DNA of 64,000 bases, taken from positions 239,871,832-239,935,831 of the forward strand of contig NC_090319.1 in NCBI RefSeq assembly GCF_040869045.1. Direction: 5' to 3'. A program made the translations under genes and the position numbers. The notes below the pieces were generated by a model. It saw only the letters and a program-made list of their open reading frames with translations. It did not search any database and had not been told where the DNA came from. Shown here one piece after another: positions 37,490-49,608 of the stretch. Position 1 is the stretch's first letter. Every line of letters starts with the position of its first letter. The stretch comes from Eurosta solidaginis. Its lineage: Eukaryota > Arthropoda > Insecta > Diptera > Tephritidae.

Positions 37490-39475
37490 TCATCGCCTAG
37501 TGAATCTGCTTCAACTTACCTTCGTTAGTTCTTAATACTGATGACATTATTCGAAGTATTCAGACTATCAAAAATTCAAAGCACTTTTCTCATCGTTTTT
37601 TCTAAAGCAATGTGTTGGTACCATTGCAGAGCAGGTTTTGCATATATTCAATGTATCGTTAAGATCTGATATTTTTTTGGATGAATGGAAAACTACTTAT
37701 ATTCAACCTACTCATAAGAGCAGTTGTAAAAATTATGTTTCCAACTATCGTCGAAGATTAAGGTTATTTCAAAACTTTTTGAGAAAACGGTGATGAGTAA
37801 ATTATTATCATTGGTTAAGCGTTGCCCATATCAGCATGGTTTTATTCCAAGATGTTCTACAGTTACCAATCTTACTATTTTTTGAAATTATTGTATCTCG
37901 ACTTTCACAGATGTCTGTCAAGTTGACTGCATCTATACAGACATATCCAAAGCTTTTGGTAGAGTATCTCACAGATATTGGTAAAATTACAAAAACTGGG
38001 TTTTCATTCCGCATTTTTACAGTGGATATATTCCTGCTTATCTAACAGAGTAAATTTTGTTGTCATTGATAATGAAGGGCCACCACCATACGTAGCAACC
38101 TCAGGTGTGCCCCAAGGTAGTATCTTAGGTCCTCTTTTTTTTTTTTTTATAAATGACATTAGAGTTTGTTCAATGCAGTTATCTCCTATACGCTGATGAC
38201 TTAAAAATCTTTTTGTGAAATTAAGAATGAGTTCGATGTTCTCACTTTCAATCAGAGCTAAATTATTTTTATTGCTGCTGCTGTAAAAACATTCTTGCAC
38301 TTAACTCCAACAAGTGTTACTGCGTAACGTACTCAAAATTATATAATAAGTTGATTTCAACTTATTACGTCAGTGATATTCCTTTAGGGTGAATAATATT
38401 CGAGATCTGGGTATTGCATACGATTCATCGTTTACGTCATCGTAATCGTTTAATCCCCAAGGCATATTCTTTATTGGCCTTTATTAAGAGAAGTGGATCT
38501 GAGTTTAAGGACCCATATACTAAAAAGCTATTGTACAATGCCTTTATACAATCTAAGTTGGAATATGGTTCCACAATATAGAGTCCATATAATGAGGTAC
38601 ATAATAAAAGGATTGAACGTGTATAAAAAACCTTATATATTATTTCTAATTGCTGTTTTTATGTACAGGTCCCTTTTTCGCTCTTATTTGGAATACAAAT
38701 CTATAAATAAAGGTTTGGTTGTAAAGATGGAGATTCGTGCTATTAGCGAGCTTTGTGCGTTATTAGTCGTAATGCTTTTGTTTAGCTATATTTTATTAAT
38801 ATATTTTGATAAAAATTAACGATTGTGAGCACGCAAAGAAATCTATTTTTACAATGGCACTATTATGAATATTGATTAGAACTAACAGTTTATAGATGTT
38901 TGATTGATAGAACAGCTGCATTCTGTTTATATTTGATATGAGACTTTTATATTTGTTGCGCAAGATGGGCAAGGGTCTGGCTCGTATTTATGAAATACTG
39001 TTTATTTTATATAAGATTTGAATTGCCCCTTTCCTCATATGTCTCAAGGTGTAGGCTAATAAATCTGCAAACGTTAGAGAGTAGAAGTGTTTTCTCATCC
39101 ATAATATTTATTTACGATATTATTAATGACAATGTCGATTGTCCCATGCTTTTGAAGTCTTTGAACTTGTATGTTACATCACGGAACTTGCGCCAGCATA
39201 ACATGTTTTCTATTTACCAGTTTAAGTCTAATAATGCCCTAAATCGGCCGAATATAAGCGCTCTAATTGCCATAAACTCATTAAACAATGGTCATTGTAT
39301 TGATTTCTTCATATCCCGCTTTTGTTTTGAAGATTTGATGTTCTCTGTATAATGTTAATTTTTTAACGCTTTTTACTTAAATATTTTATTTTTTTTTAAT
39401 CCCAATTGGTATAAGGTGGTCTCCTTGGTATTGTGTGCTTCTCTTGCCGCAAGTCTGGGTTCGAAGAAATAAATT
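37490..39475 (+). pseudogene. decayed LINE reverse transcriptase (same broad group)
   Basis: Scattered plus-strand pieces match the order of LINE RT. DIIRSIQTIKNS near 37540 is followed by QHGFIPRCSTVTNL near 37830, SGVPQGSILGPLFF at about 38100-38150, and YADDLKI near 38190. LEYGS near 38560 comes next. The C-terminal block LINLQTLESRSVF lies in the open frame 38990-39352, equivalent to INLPTLASRREM in the copy at 54890. Frames change many times and stops are frequent. About 400 bp at 38590-38980 does not fit and may be a foreign insertion. The 5' end is missing. It belongs with the LINEs at 31041 and 46211 but is clearly older. Confidence 0.75.
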
Positions 39476-39859
39476 TACGTCGTTTTTTTGTAGAACAAAT
39501 TATAAACAAAAGTTGGCTCTTTCAATGTTGCTTTGCCCGAAACTTGAAGCCAGAACCTTCGAGGTGGTAACCCAGAGAAAAAGGCATGATATTCTAAATA
39601 TTTTCACTTAGATTTAACTATTTTTAACAATAGTTTTGCATTAAATTGTAATTTCGTCAGTCTAACTATGTATGCACTTAAAATATCTTTTGATCATCAA
39701 TATTAGGAGACAGAAAAGTAACATAACATACATAAATTTTTCAGATCACATTGTCAGTTTTATTTCATATAAAAAAAAGGTTTACTGGAGCACTTACATA
39801 AATGAAATGTTAGATTTCATTGTTTGATTTGCTTACATTAACTTTTTCTAAATATGTTC
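39476..39859. other. unassigned DNA left of the hAT relic
   Basis: The 3' terminal repeat of the hAT element should lie here or nearby, but I find no good counterpart of the CAGGGCCGCGG end. Otherwise AT-rich. Confidence 0.45.
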
Positions 39860-41690
39860 ATTTTAAGAGCTTGAATCAGCCAAGGAAAACCTTCCGTCTT
39901 TTTGGTCTGCGAATATGGAAATTACCGATTCAAAAATAATGCTGCGAGCAAGGCTGGACTCCAACGCCAATGTTCCAAGACTTGTCAAGCGATTGTGGCT
40001 CATAGTAGAACGTAACAAATTTTTCACGCGAGACAATAGACTAAAAGAACGCTCCCACACTGACTGGAAGTGTGCAAAATATTCTTAATGCTATGCAGAT
40101 GTTCGCGGATAATACTCATGAAATTTGTTCACAAGTTGAAATGGTGGCAGCGAATCACATCGCAAATTTGCTAAGTGGATGGCTTTGTTTTTTTTTTGAG
40201 ATGAATGATTTCATCTATTAGATCCGTAGAAATATCGATACCATAAATCGTGCAGAATGCCGCTGCCTTTTCTCTGAGCTCTTCCTCCGTCAGAACCCGA
40301 TACTTCCGCAAAAAACTAAATTTAATCGCAATGTCATTTACGGCTTCGAAACCTCTTGTCATGTTACCAATCAAGCAGTCCAAAAGAAAGTAAAAAACTT
40401 GCTGTTTGTTTCGGAATCACACTCAGGTGATTCGCCAGGTAATTCATCTTCCTTCTTTTCTCTGCGAAGGTATTCACAACTCCTATACTCCCTGCCAGAA
40501 TCCTACAATCTTGATGTATGATCGACCATTGATCCCTGAACTTCTTGAACTCATCAATCAGGCTACGTATATTTTCTGTTTCCACGTCCAGTGTGGTATT
40601 TCTAGCTTGCAGTACCAGATTTCGATGGTTGATTACCATCAACACTTTGAGACAAATGGAGGCTAAGAGGATACACTCAAATTTCCCCATATATGCTTCA
40701 ATACCTTCCAAATCCCTTAGTGTTTCTGAACTCAGATTTAAAAGCTTGATTTCATCAATAGCTTTCTTGCTGAATGTGAGTTGCGAAAGGTTTCACACTA
40801 TCCACACGAGCAGACCATCGTGTTTGTGACATGCTGTGCAAGGAGCAATTAGTTTTTTCCTTGAGAATTGCCCATCTCTGAGGGCTTGCACTAAAGATAT
40901 TATACATTTTCTGCGTAATACCGAAAAATGTGATGACTTCTGCACAACATTCAGTAGCTTGCACTCCACATAAATTTAACTATGACAAGCACAAGGTGCA
41001 AATATTGCCAGGGAGTTATCTCTCAGAATATGACTCTGCGCTCCTTTGTAATGACCGCTCATATTACTGCCATTATCATACCCTTGCCCACGGCAGCCAT
41101 CCAGTGGAATATTGTGCTTTTTTAGAGTGCTGCGAATCAGCTCAGCGATAGTTTCCCCTGTTTTTGCGTTACAATCGACAAATTCTAAGAAGCGTTCTTG
41201 GTTTTCCATTTTCAGGAGTTCCTGTCTAATAAAACATAACGCAATATAAAAACAGTCTGCTCAATATGCGCCGAATCAGGGGTTGCATCCACTATTACTG
41301 TGTAATACTTGACGGAATTTCTCTCGCCTTCTATCTTTCTAATTACTTGACTTGCTCAGACTTCTATGAACTCATTTTGTATTCCATCAGACAAATAAAG
41401 TGCTTGGAGACGATTCTTTTTCGTTTGAGATTCCCTCACCTTCTCCAAATGTTCATGCAATAGGGGGTCATAATTGCTGATCAGTTCCAAAATACTCCAG
41501 CGAGCTGCTTCATTTTTAAGGGTTTCCGCTAAGAGAAAATCCACTGAACTTGTATTTCGAATTCTCATTTCATATTGGCGCCACTCTATATAGCAAGTTT
41601 TATGATTTTGACTATTTTCGTGTTCAGGAATTTTGTCGTGTGACCTCTTCCAACTTTTTTCTTTAGAATAGCCTGAAGATTTTCTCAAAA
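39860..41690 (-). pseudogene. hAT-superfamily transposase (ZMYM1-like type), decayed
   Basis: Reading minus from 41690, a TTF-type zinc-finger region has HENSQNHKTCYIEWRQYEMR. Then follows ERFLEFVDCNAKTGE with CRGQGYDNGSNMSG and IFAPCACHS (41209-40976), which are core motifs of the RNase H-like fold. ECCAEVITFFGI, RWAILKEK and QTRWSARVDSVKP (40964-40755) continue it. Next come a helical insertion region (40711-40364) and GIDISTDLIDEI (40383-40171). The C-terminal dimerisation block is ERSFSLLSRVKN, LRSTMSHNRL and LALESSLAR (40060-39863). All pieces are in the right order on one strand, but four or more frame breaks and a gap between 41356 and 41209 show it is dead. Animal ZMYM1-like genes descend from such transposases, but nothing suggests domestication here. 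Confidence 0.85.
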
Positions 41691-41941
41691 CTGATCGGGT
41701 ATTTTCGGAAATTTTGCTGAAAAGCCGGCATGGAAAACAAAAAAGCGCTTCTTTTGTTGCACTCGAAATGAGCCAATCACGCTTTTAGAGTAGAGTAGTA
41801 TGGAGTGTGATTTGAAGGAAATGGCGACCACCTGAGTCGTTGGCAAGTCGAAATAAAATGAGATTTTAAGTTAGTTGAAGCATTTTTGACAGATAACGCT
41901 TATAAAATTGTGTCAAAAACGTTTATCTAACTTATAATCAT

Positions 41942-41958
41942 CCCTCTCCGCGGCCCTG
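41942..41958 (-). repeat. putative hAT terminal inverted repeat (5' end)
   Basis: On the minus strand this reads CAGGGCCGCGGAGAGGG, the CAG-start and G/C-rich pattern of hAT ends. It lies about 250 bp upstream of the transposase relic, which is a sensible leader length. The flanking 8 bases outside are AAAGTATT (41959-41966). I could not find the matching terminal repeat or duplication at the other side, so the far end is probably lost. Confidence 0.55.
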
Positions 41959-41966
41959 AAAGTATT

Positions 41967-42322
41967 TAAAAACAGAATACATACATACTTTCGAAAATAC
42001 TTTGAAATCGAAATCTTACATTTTGGTATTATTAAGCGCTGTACACAGATCACAAAACATTCAAGAAAAATTTTGCATTTTTCTTGAGCGTGAACATAGC
42101 AGTAGACACAAAATTTTGGTATTTCACGATGCATGGCAATTTATACATGAATACCGCTTTTATAAAAATAAAACAAAATTTATAAACTTTTTGATACCAT
42201 TTCCAGCCCCCCCATGATTGTAAATTGAATTGATATATGGGCAACCGATGTGGTGTTTTTTAAAAACCGGATGACCCCGCTGGAATGGTGAAATTTATTC
42301 GATAGTATAAAATCTCAGTTAT
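41967..42322. other. unassigned DNA
   Basis: Short AT-rich interval between the hAT end and the DINE-like element. No feature seen. Confidence 0.5.
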
Positions 42323-43203
42323 AACAAGTAAAGGTATCTAAGTTCGGGTGTAACCGAACATTATCATATATACTCAGCGTGAGCTTCAATTGTTCATTTC
42401 ATTTCAGATAAACTACTTTTCTACATAACACGTGGCACCGCCCGTTTAAAAGAAACATGTCTCCCATTTTCTCTTACAGCAATACTTGATAAGTGAAATA
42501 TCATTGACTCAAAACTATTTTTTTGCTATTTACGATATGCCAATTTTTCTTCGAGCTATGGCTCCCGAAACATAGAAAATTGCTTAGTCATAAAAGGGGC
42601 GGTGCCACGCACATTATTTTAAATTTGAAGCTTTTCCTATTTACTGTTATAAAACCACTTGGGAAATGAAATACCACTGATATAAAGCTCTTTTTTGCAA
42701 AGATATAACTTATTTTATTCGTCCACGACCCTTTTAAAAATCTTTTATATAAAAGTGGGCGTGGTCCTTAACTGATTTCGTAAATTTTTCTTCAAATCAT
42801 TCCTTATAGTAAAGGCAACCTCTCCGCAGAATTTTGTTACGATAGGTTTAACTATTTTTGATTTATGACTAATAATATTTGTAAAATTGATTTTATCACA
42901 AGTGGGCGGTACCACGCCCATTTTAAAAAAATTTTTCAAATTTTTATCAAGAGTCCCAATATCAGTCCACATGTCAAATTTCAACATTCTTGGTGTATTA
43001 TTTACTTAATAATCAGGTTTTTGTGTTTTCGAAAGTGTTATATATATAAAAAGTGGTCGTGTTTATCATCCGATTTCGCTCGTTTTCAATACCAATCTAT
43101 TCTGGGTCCAGATAAGCTCGTACAGCAAATTTGGTGAAGATATCTCAATATTTACTCAAGTTATCGTGTTAACGGGCAGACGGACAGCACGCTGAGTATA
43201 AAA
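42323..43203 (-). mobile_element. short DINE/Helentron-like element, reversed
   Basis: The element is about 880 bp. On plus it begins AACAAGTAAAGGTATCTAAG with the hairpin GTTCGG (42342) / CCGAAC (42354), then ATACTCAGCGTG near 42370. It ends with CACGCTGAGTAT at 43188-43199, just after the phrase 'gtgttaacgggcagacgg' that corresponds to the 5' CCGT region of the larger copies. The subterminal inverted repeats pair perfectly over 12 bp. It has no satellite core, so it represents a compact version of the family. Internal phrases such as 'accacgccca' are shared. Confidence 0.75.
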
Positions 43204-43741
43204 AGAATAATTCAATTCAGAGTTAAACGGGTGGGGTGCATTTTACCTTATTTTAATAACGCTTCTCTCTTAGATAGTTGCACCAGGCCATTTCACTTTG
43301 AACTATTTATCTAATTCTGCTTATAAATAAAATTTTATTATAATTTTATTTTCAGGTAATTAATTATGATTAGTTAATTAACCTTTCACTATTTTAAAAT
43401 AAACTTTGTGATTAAAAGTTGTTTTAATTTAATTTTTGGTTCAGTTAGGCCTCACTAGGGTAGGCACCTTGTTGATGATGTGAGGGCTTAGCTACCTGCA
43501 TAGCGCCCGGCGGGATGTCGGTACCATTTTATTTGATTTGCCGTCAGGGGATATATTCGGCTGCATCCCGACAGAGACTTCCTGAAACAGGGCAACCTTG
43601 CGTATGGTCGTTCGACCAAGACGAACGATCCAGGATCTTATTTCAATAAGGATGATGAGAGAGGGAGAACGAAGTCGCAGGCCAAGGAAGACAAGAGCGA
43701 TGGGTTGAACTTGGGAAGCGAATGTAGTGGTAAGTAATGGT
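43204..43741. other. unassigned DNA, partly LINE 3' flank
   Basis: AT-rich until about 43440, then more GC-balanced sequence up to the LINE tail at 43742. The latter part has a minus-strand open frame of 92 codons (43492-43770) that I do not recognise. It may be another repeat. Confidence 0.4.
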
Positions 43742-44900
43742 CTTGTTGTTGTTGTGTTAACAGTGCTCATTCAAAGGGTGCGACTACTCACAAATTCTCA
43801 TCAATATCCTCAAACAAGAGTCCAAGGAAACTAGTAGTTTCAACAGGGGCTGGCCATAGGGAAGTTGTTGTTAGAGGCGTAGGTTCTACATTACCTTTAA
43901 AAAGATGGCCGGTGTCATGTGGGGACACATGGCATGCAGGACATACATTACGTAAGTCGGGGTTGAATCTGGACAAGTAAGAGTTGAACCTGTTACAGTG
44001 TTCAGAACGAAGGGTGACTCGAGTCTCTCTTGCTAGTATACTTTCTTCTTCTGCAAGAAGGGGATATTGTATATTGATAACGGGGTTCACCGAGCGCGTC
44101 CTGGCAAAGGCGTTCACCGTTCAGTGTGGATTTGGCTGTGGATCAAACGGCTGTTTTGGCAGGTGAAGGATCTTATCATAGTGCTTATGGAGATGTTCTC
44201 CTAACTCTCTTAAAGGGGGGGGGGGGGGGGGGCTAGCTCAAGCAGTTGTTGGATAGGGTGTTTCGGTTCGTGACAACTAAGCAATATTTGTCTGTTCAGC
44301 ATTTTGTTCTGATTAATGTTGAGCTCTTTGGCCTCGCTATGTAGGTGATGTTTAGGAGTCATAAGGAGGCATCCCGTCACAGCTCTGAGTGCAGCATTTT
44401 GGCAGGCTTGCAGTCTTTTCCAGTATATGTTTTTAAGACCAGGCGACCCAAGTTGTGACGCGCAGTACATAACCGGCCGGCCAATTGCTTTGTACGTGGC
44501 TAGCAACGTTTCTTTATGATTTCCCAAGCTCTGCCGGCAAGCGACTTGACGATTTTTTTGCATGCGTCTATCGGTGGCATGCGCCTTGAAGGTCAGAGTA
44601 TTATCAAACGTTATCCCTTTCTTTGGGTGATTGACGTAGCGTAACACCATAGACGTGAACGACCAATATTTGTGTAATCTGCTCCTTCCACGTCGTAAAC
44701 AGAGTGACCGTGGGTTTGGTTGGTGACAATGCCAGGTCGTAGGAAACGATAGTAACTTCTTCTGATAGTAACGCCCCCACTCGTATGGTAGGAAGCTTTC
44801 ACAGTTCGCCAGATATATCAATCCTGAGCGCAGGACTCGTAGATTGTGACAAATGGCAGCCGATGGTAACATTGGCATCCGACCGCCTACCCATACTCCT
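43742..44900 (-). pseudogene. Jockey-like LINE, 3' half of ORF2
   Basis: Reading minus from about 44900, parts of the RT thumb and C-terminal region appear: VTLFTTWKEQ in one frame, then HPKKGITFDNTLTF, KETLLATYKAIGRPVMYCAS, WKRLQACQNAALRAVTGCLL and EHHLH-like residues (44870-44280). The terminal CCHC-like block at 44117-43788 has RVTLRSEHCNRFNSYLSRFN and VCPACHVSPHDTGHLF, ending DIDENL. The 3' end has a (CAA)n tail on the minus strand at about 43742-43758. A run of 18 G lies at 44215-44232 in a proline-coding region. There are several frame breaks. The family is the same as at 55473-58098. Confidence 0.82.
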
Positions 44901-44984
44901 TTCGCTTGAGCGATATGCCGACTTCATCACAAATGAAAAAAGCACTTTCATCAATTTAAAAAAAGGAAAGTGGGGAGATTACAA

Positions 44985-46210
44985 AACGTATACTGGCAAT
45001 CTGTTTGCTGCCCCCCCCCCCCTATCCCGACTGATGTCCGGCAAGGGGATCGTGCTTTCCGCAAGGTTATTGAGTCCGCCTCCGCTCCCTTTAATCCTGC
45101 CGGAAGAATCCCCGAAATCCGGTCACATTTACCAGCGAAGGCCGCAACTCTAGGGAGAGAACGTGATATTATAAGCAGCACGACCTCGCCGACCCCCAAA
45201 TAAGGGATATAAACTAACGCATCAGATTGCTAGTGGATGAACACAAGCGGGCGAAGTGGGAGGAGCACTTAAGGAATTGTAACCTATCTGCCGGTGTAGG
45301 CAAGCTTTGGTCCGCCGTAAAGTTCCTATCGATAAAGTGCTGTCGGATGCGAATAAATGCGTAGGCGCTTTCTGTCGACAATATGTAATGCATTCTACGG
45401 TTGACAAAGCCAGACGCGCACACAAGCATAAATACAGCCCGTCCCCAACTACCATCACCACAAAAGAGGTTGAAGATGCCATCGTTCATGCTAAACCATC
45501 TAAAGCAGTAGGCCCAGACGGCATAGCCATGGCGATGCTTAAAAAACTAGGAAAATAGGGATTTAATTATCTAGCGCATGTCTTCAACCTGTCCTTGTCC
45601 ACCTTCGTCATCCCTGAAAAATAGAAAATGGCCAGGGTGTTTTCGCTATTAACTCCTGAGAAACCAGTTAACATAGGAGATCCTTATCGTCCGTTATCTC
45701 TCCTATCGCCAGTAGGCAAGACATTTGAAGCCGTTATGCTTCCTTATTTCACTTAAAATTTGCATCTTGCCAATCATCAGCATGGCTGTCGAATACTTCA
45801 TAGCACTACCACCGCGCTAAGCGCCATTAACACGCAAATAAATTGCGGATTAAATCAAGAAGCCCACCAAAGGACAGTACTCGTTGGGCTAGACCTATCA
45901 AAAGCTTTTGATACGGTAAACCACGGAACGTGGACGTGGAAGGGTCCTCCCTTCCTCCAAGTCTCAAAATGTGGACCGCAAATTATCTCTCTGGTCGGCA
46001 AGCATCGGTTCTAAACCCAGAAGAATTAAAAAAGGGGTACCTCAGGCTGGTGTCCAATTACAGCTTTTGTTTAATTTCTACATATCGAAGCTACATTCGC
46101 TACCGACTGTCTTACACCCAAAAATCTTGGGTATGGCGTTGGATCAGGAAAGCATGCAACCGCAATTGTACCTAAAAGAGATCGCAAACGTCCTTGTAGC
46201 TGTGTAGTTG
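44985..46210 (+). pseudogene. Jockey-like LINE, central part of ORF2
   Basis: Plus-strand reading gives FRKVIESASAPFNPAGRIPE and PAKAATLGRERD near 45060-45160, the linker after the endonuclease. Then come VDEHKRAKWEEHLRNCNLSA in another frame (45230), TITTKEVEDAIVHAKPSKAV with GPDGIAM (45450-45530), STTTALSAINTQINCG (45800), LVGLDLSKAFDTVNHG (45890) and RRIKKGVPQAG near 46030. After FNFYISKL the catalytic YADD region is missing and the frame resumes at HPKILGMALDQ before ending near 46210. Stops and shifts make it inactive. It faces the 43742-44900 fragment head to head and belongs to the same family. Confidence 0.8.
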
Positions 46211-46678
46211 TATTTACATTTTGCTGTGCTAATTTGTAAAATTTAAATTGGTTTTACCTAATTGTTTAATTGTGTTTTTTGATAAAATTGAGTGCATTAA
46301 TCGTAGTGATCAAAATAAACCAATCCAATTGGCTTGTTTTTAATATTAATATCTCTTGAATTTTAATGCAATTTGTGTTTCGCATTGTGTTTTCCGAGTC
46401 ATTTTGCATTGTGTATTTGTTGCAGCTTGATTGGTAGTCATCATAATATCTCTTTTGCAAATTGTTTTTGTGCGCACTTTTTGTTTTATTGCAATTTTCA
46501 CTTTTATCACAGCTGTTTGCGGTGGTTTGCTAAGTGCAATATACAGTGGCTTTAAAACTGCTAACTGATAGTTCTAAAACTGTTCACTTGTATTTCAAAC
46601 TTTCAGGGTTGCTATATTTACCATAAATTTTAGTGCTAAATACCTTTTCGTTATATATTAAATTTTCTTTTTTAGTTT

Positions 46679-47525
46679 ATGAAAATGATCTGCATTTACA
46701 ACAGCTGCCAGGTAAAAAGCGAGTTAGAACGCTTTGTATCTTGCTGGCTTTGTGATGGGCTCGCCCATTCAAAGTGCGTGGGATTGACAGGTAGAGTTGT
46801 GGACAACATCAATGATCCCACCAAAGGAGTACGTTGGTCATGTCCTAAATGCAGATCAACTGAAGTAGATTTTTTAGGCTGTTTAAGAAAACGCGCAATG
46901 CGTTTTCTGAAATGTCAAAAGAGTTTTTTGTAATAAGTGAAAAGCTTAGACATTATGATAACTTGTTCAATTCTTTTAAGTGTTTATATGAGTTATCACA
47001 TTCTAAAGAAAAGGATAGCCATAACAGAAAACCAAAACAAAACCCACCAAACGCTTTGAGTCTGATCCCCTCTCAGAATGATCCTTCACCCCAAGTTCAA
47101 GAGTTGATATACCTATCTTCCCTAAATCCGCAAGCAGTAGTACCTTCCACTTCGAAGGTCACGAATACAACGATCTCTGAGTCTCAAACTTCACCTCATA
47201 TAGCAGAAACATCCGTTAAGAAGCTGGTTGTAGTCCCGCAAAAAAATCTATTTTTGTGTCTAGATTTGACAAGGACAGCTCTGTTGATGACATTAAGTCC
47301 CATGTTGCCTCAAAAATAAAGCCTAACGGCATGACGATAAGAATATTCAAGTTTAATTATGAAAGAAATATTTCCTCCTTTAGAATTGATGTTTATTTCA
47401 AAGATTTCGAAACCCTTTTAAATAGCTCGTTTTGGCCGCCCGGGGCTTTTGTTCGCGAGTTCCTTCATAAGAAAAATGAGAATATTGCCCAATTGCCTCG
47501 TCAAAGCTCTGTTCCAAAAAACTGA
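46679..47525 (+). pseudogene. LINE ORF1 with PHD finger, frameshifted
   Basis: The ATG at 46679 opens a C4HC3 zinc finger: CIYNSC, then CWLC, HSKC and CPKC within residues 4-60, the spacing of PHD-type fingers found in ORF1 of CR1-group LINEs. The frame shifts near 46920 into 46912-47319, a Ser/Pro/Thr/Gln-rich linker. It shifts again near 47260 into 47256-47525, which holds KFNYERNISSFRID and SSFWPPGAFVREF, the domain also found at 34536-35037. Two frameshifts inactivate it. ORF2 follows immediately. Confidence 0.8.
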
Positions 47526-47534
47526 ATTTAAAAT

Positions 47535-48320
47535 CTGCTTTCAGTATATATTACCAGAACGTAAGAGGTTTAAACTCAAAGTTAACAGATCTGTATTTCA
47601 CTGTAATTACAAAATTAATGCATTTACTGAAACTTGGTTGAAACCACATGTTTTTGATTCCGAAATTCTTTGTGACGAGTATCAGTCTTATAGAAATGAT
47701 CGCTTAAACAGAACGGGGGTGTTGTTTTGCTGGCTGTACATTCTTCAATACCATCCGAAGAGGTTAATTTACCAGCTATTGATGACATTGAATTTAAATG
47801 GGTTCGAATCCTGCTAGAGAGAGGACGGATTTACTTAGTCGTTTGCTACATTCCTCCTTCATCTGATCAATCAGTGTATATGTAGCATGTTTCACTGATA
47901 AAAACTGCTTGTTCCATGATGAAGCCATGCGACTCAATGCTTGTCTTGGGCGATTTTAACCTGCCGCATATATCATGGAACACCTATGATCATAATATTT
48001 TACCAGTCGCATCTAAGACGGGTAACAGCGACTTTTTGTATGAAATATCCGACCTTTGTCTTAATCAGATCAATATTTTTCCAAATAAGTACGGAAAATT
48101 TTTAGATTTAGCCTTTGTGGATGACACATCTAAATTCTCTGTGAACCGATGTGAGCCTCTAGTTTTACCTGAAGATGTTTACCATCCTTCCCTCGAGATA
48201 ATTTACAAAATCATGTGCAACGTTTATGGTTGCATAAATAAACCAGGTGTTTACACTAGTCGTTTTGATTTTTCGAGAGCCAATTTCAAAAAACTAAATG
48301 AAGATTTTTCTAAATAATAT
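47535..48320 (+). pseudogene. LINE ORF2, endonuclease part
   Basis: Pieces of an APE-type endonuclease are seen. FTETWLKPHVFDSEI and YRNDRLNR lie at about 47620-47710, VVCYIPPSS-like residues at about 47840, and VLGDFNLPHISWNTY at about 47940-47985. LDLAFVDDTSKF and LVLPEDVYHPSLEI come at 48105-48200. These match the minus-strand endonuclease at 34647-34045 in order. Frame changes occur near 47760 and 47880. The reading frame is cut at 48355 by the DINE-like element and resumes at 52161. Confidence 0.8.
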
Positions 48321-49608
48321 GGCCTCAACATAATGCGGATGTGGACCAGATCGTTTTTATACTCAGTTGAGTAGAGCTCACAGAGTATATTAACTTTGAT
48401 TGGATAACGGTTGGTTGTACACTGTACCTGTACAATGTACAGGTATAAAGGAATCGAGATAGATATAGACTTCCATATATCAAAATCATCAGGATCGAAA
48501 AAAAATTTGATTGAGCCATGTCCGTCCGCCCGTTAACACTATAACTTGAGTAAATTTTGAGGTATCTTGATGAAAATGGTATGTAGGTTCCTTAGCACTC
48601 ATCTCAGATCGCTATTTAAAATGAATGATATCGGACTATAACCACGCCCACTTTTTCGATATCGAAAATTTCGAAAAACCGAAATTTGCAATAATTCATT
48701 ACCAAAGACGGATAAAGCGATGAAATTTGGTAGGTGAGTTGAACTTATGACGCAGAATAGAAAATCAGTAAAATGTTGGACAATGGGCGCGGCACCGCCC
48801 ACTTTTAAAAGAAGGTAATTTAAAAGTTTTGCAAGCTGTAATTTGGCAGTCGTTGAAGATATCATTATGAAATTTGGCAGGAGCGTTACCTGTATTACTA
48901 TATGTATGCTTAATAAAAATTAGCAAAATCGGAGAACGACCACGCCCACTTTAAAAAAAAAATTTTTTTAAGACAAATTTTAACGAAAAATGTAATATCT
49001 TTACAGTATATAAGAAAATTATGTCAACATTCAACTCCAGTAATGATATGGTGCAACAAAATGCAAAAATAAAAGAAAATTTCAAAATGGGCGTGGCTCC
49101 GCCCTTTTTCATTTAATTTGTTTAGGATACTTTTAATGCCATAATTTGAACAAAAATTTACCAATCCTTGTGAAATTTGGTAGGGGCTTAGTTTCTGGGA
49201 CTATAACTTATTCTTGTGAAAAAGGGCGAAATCGGTTGACCGCTCGGCCGTTAACACGATAACTTGAGCAAAAATCTATATATCTTTACTAAACTCAGTT
49301 TACGTACTTATCTGAACTCACTTTGTATTGGTATAAAAAATGGCCGAAATCCGACTATGACCACGCCCACTTTTTCGATATCAAAAATTACCAAAAACGA
49401 AAAAAAATGCCATAATTCTATACCAAATACGAAAAAAGGGATGAAACATGGTATTTGGATTGGTTTATTGACGCAAAATATAACCTTAGAAAAAGCTTTG
49501 TAAAATGGGTGTGATACTTACCATATTAAGTAGAATGAAATGAAAAGGGTCTGCAGGGTGAAATAAAAAACCCTTGAAATCTTGGCAGGAATACTGCTCG
49601 TAGTATTA

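Noticed and set aside
38004..38300. 98-codon minus-strand frame
   Set aside because: It is the antisense of the plus-strand RT motifs SGVPQGS and YADD.
39860..41690. Domesticated ZMYM1-like host gene
   Set aside because: Several frame breaks and a nearby hAT-type end indicate a dead transposon rather than a conserved gene.
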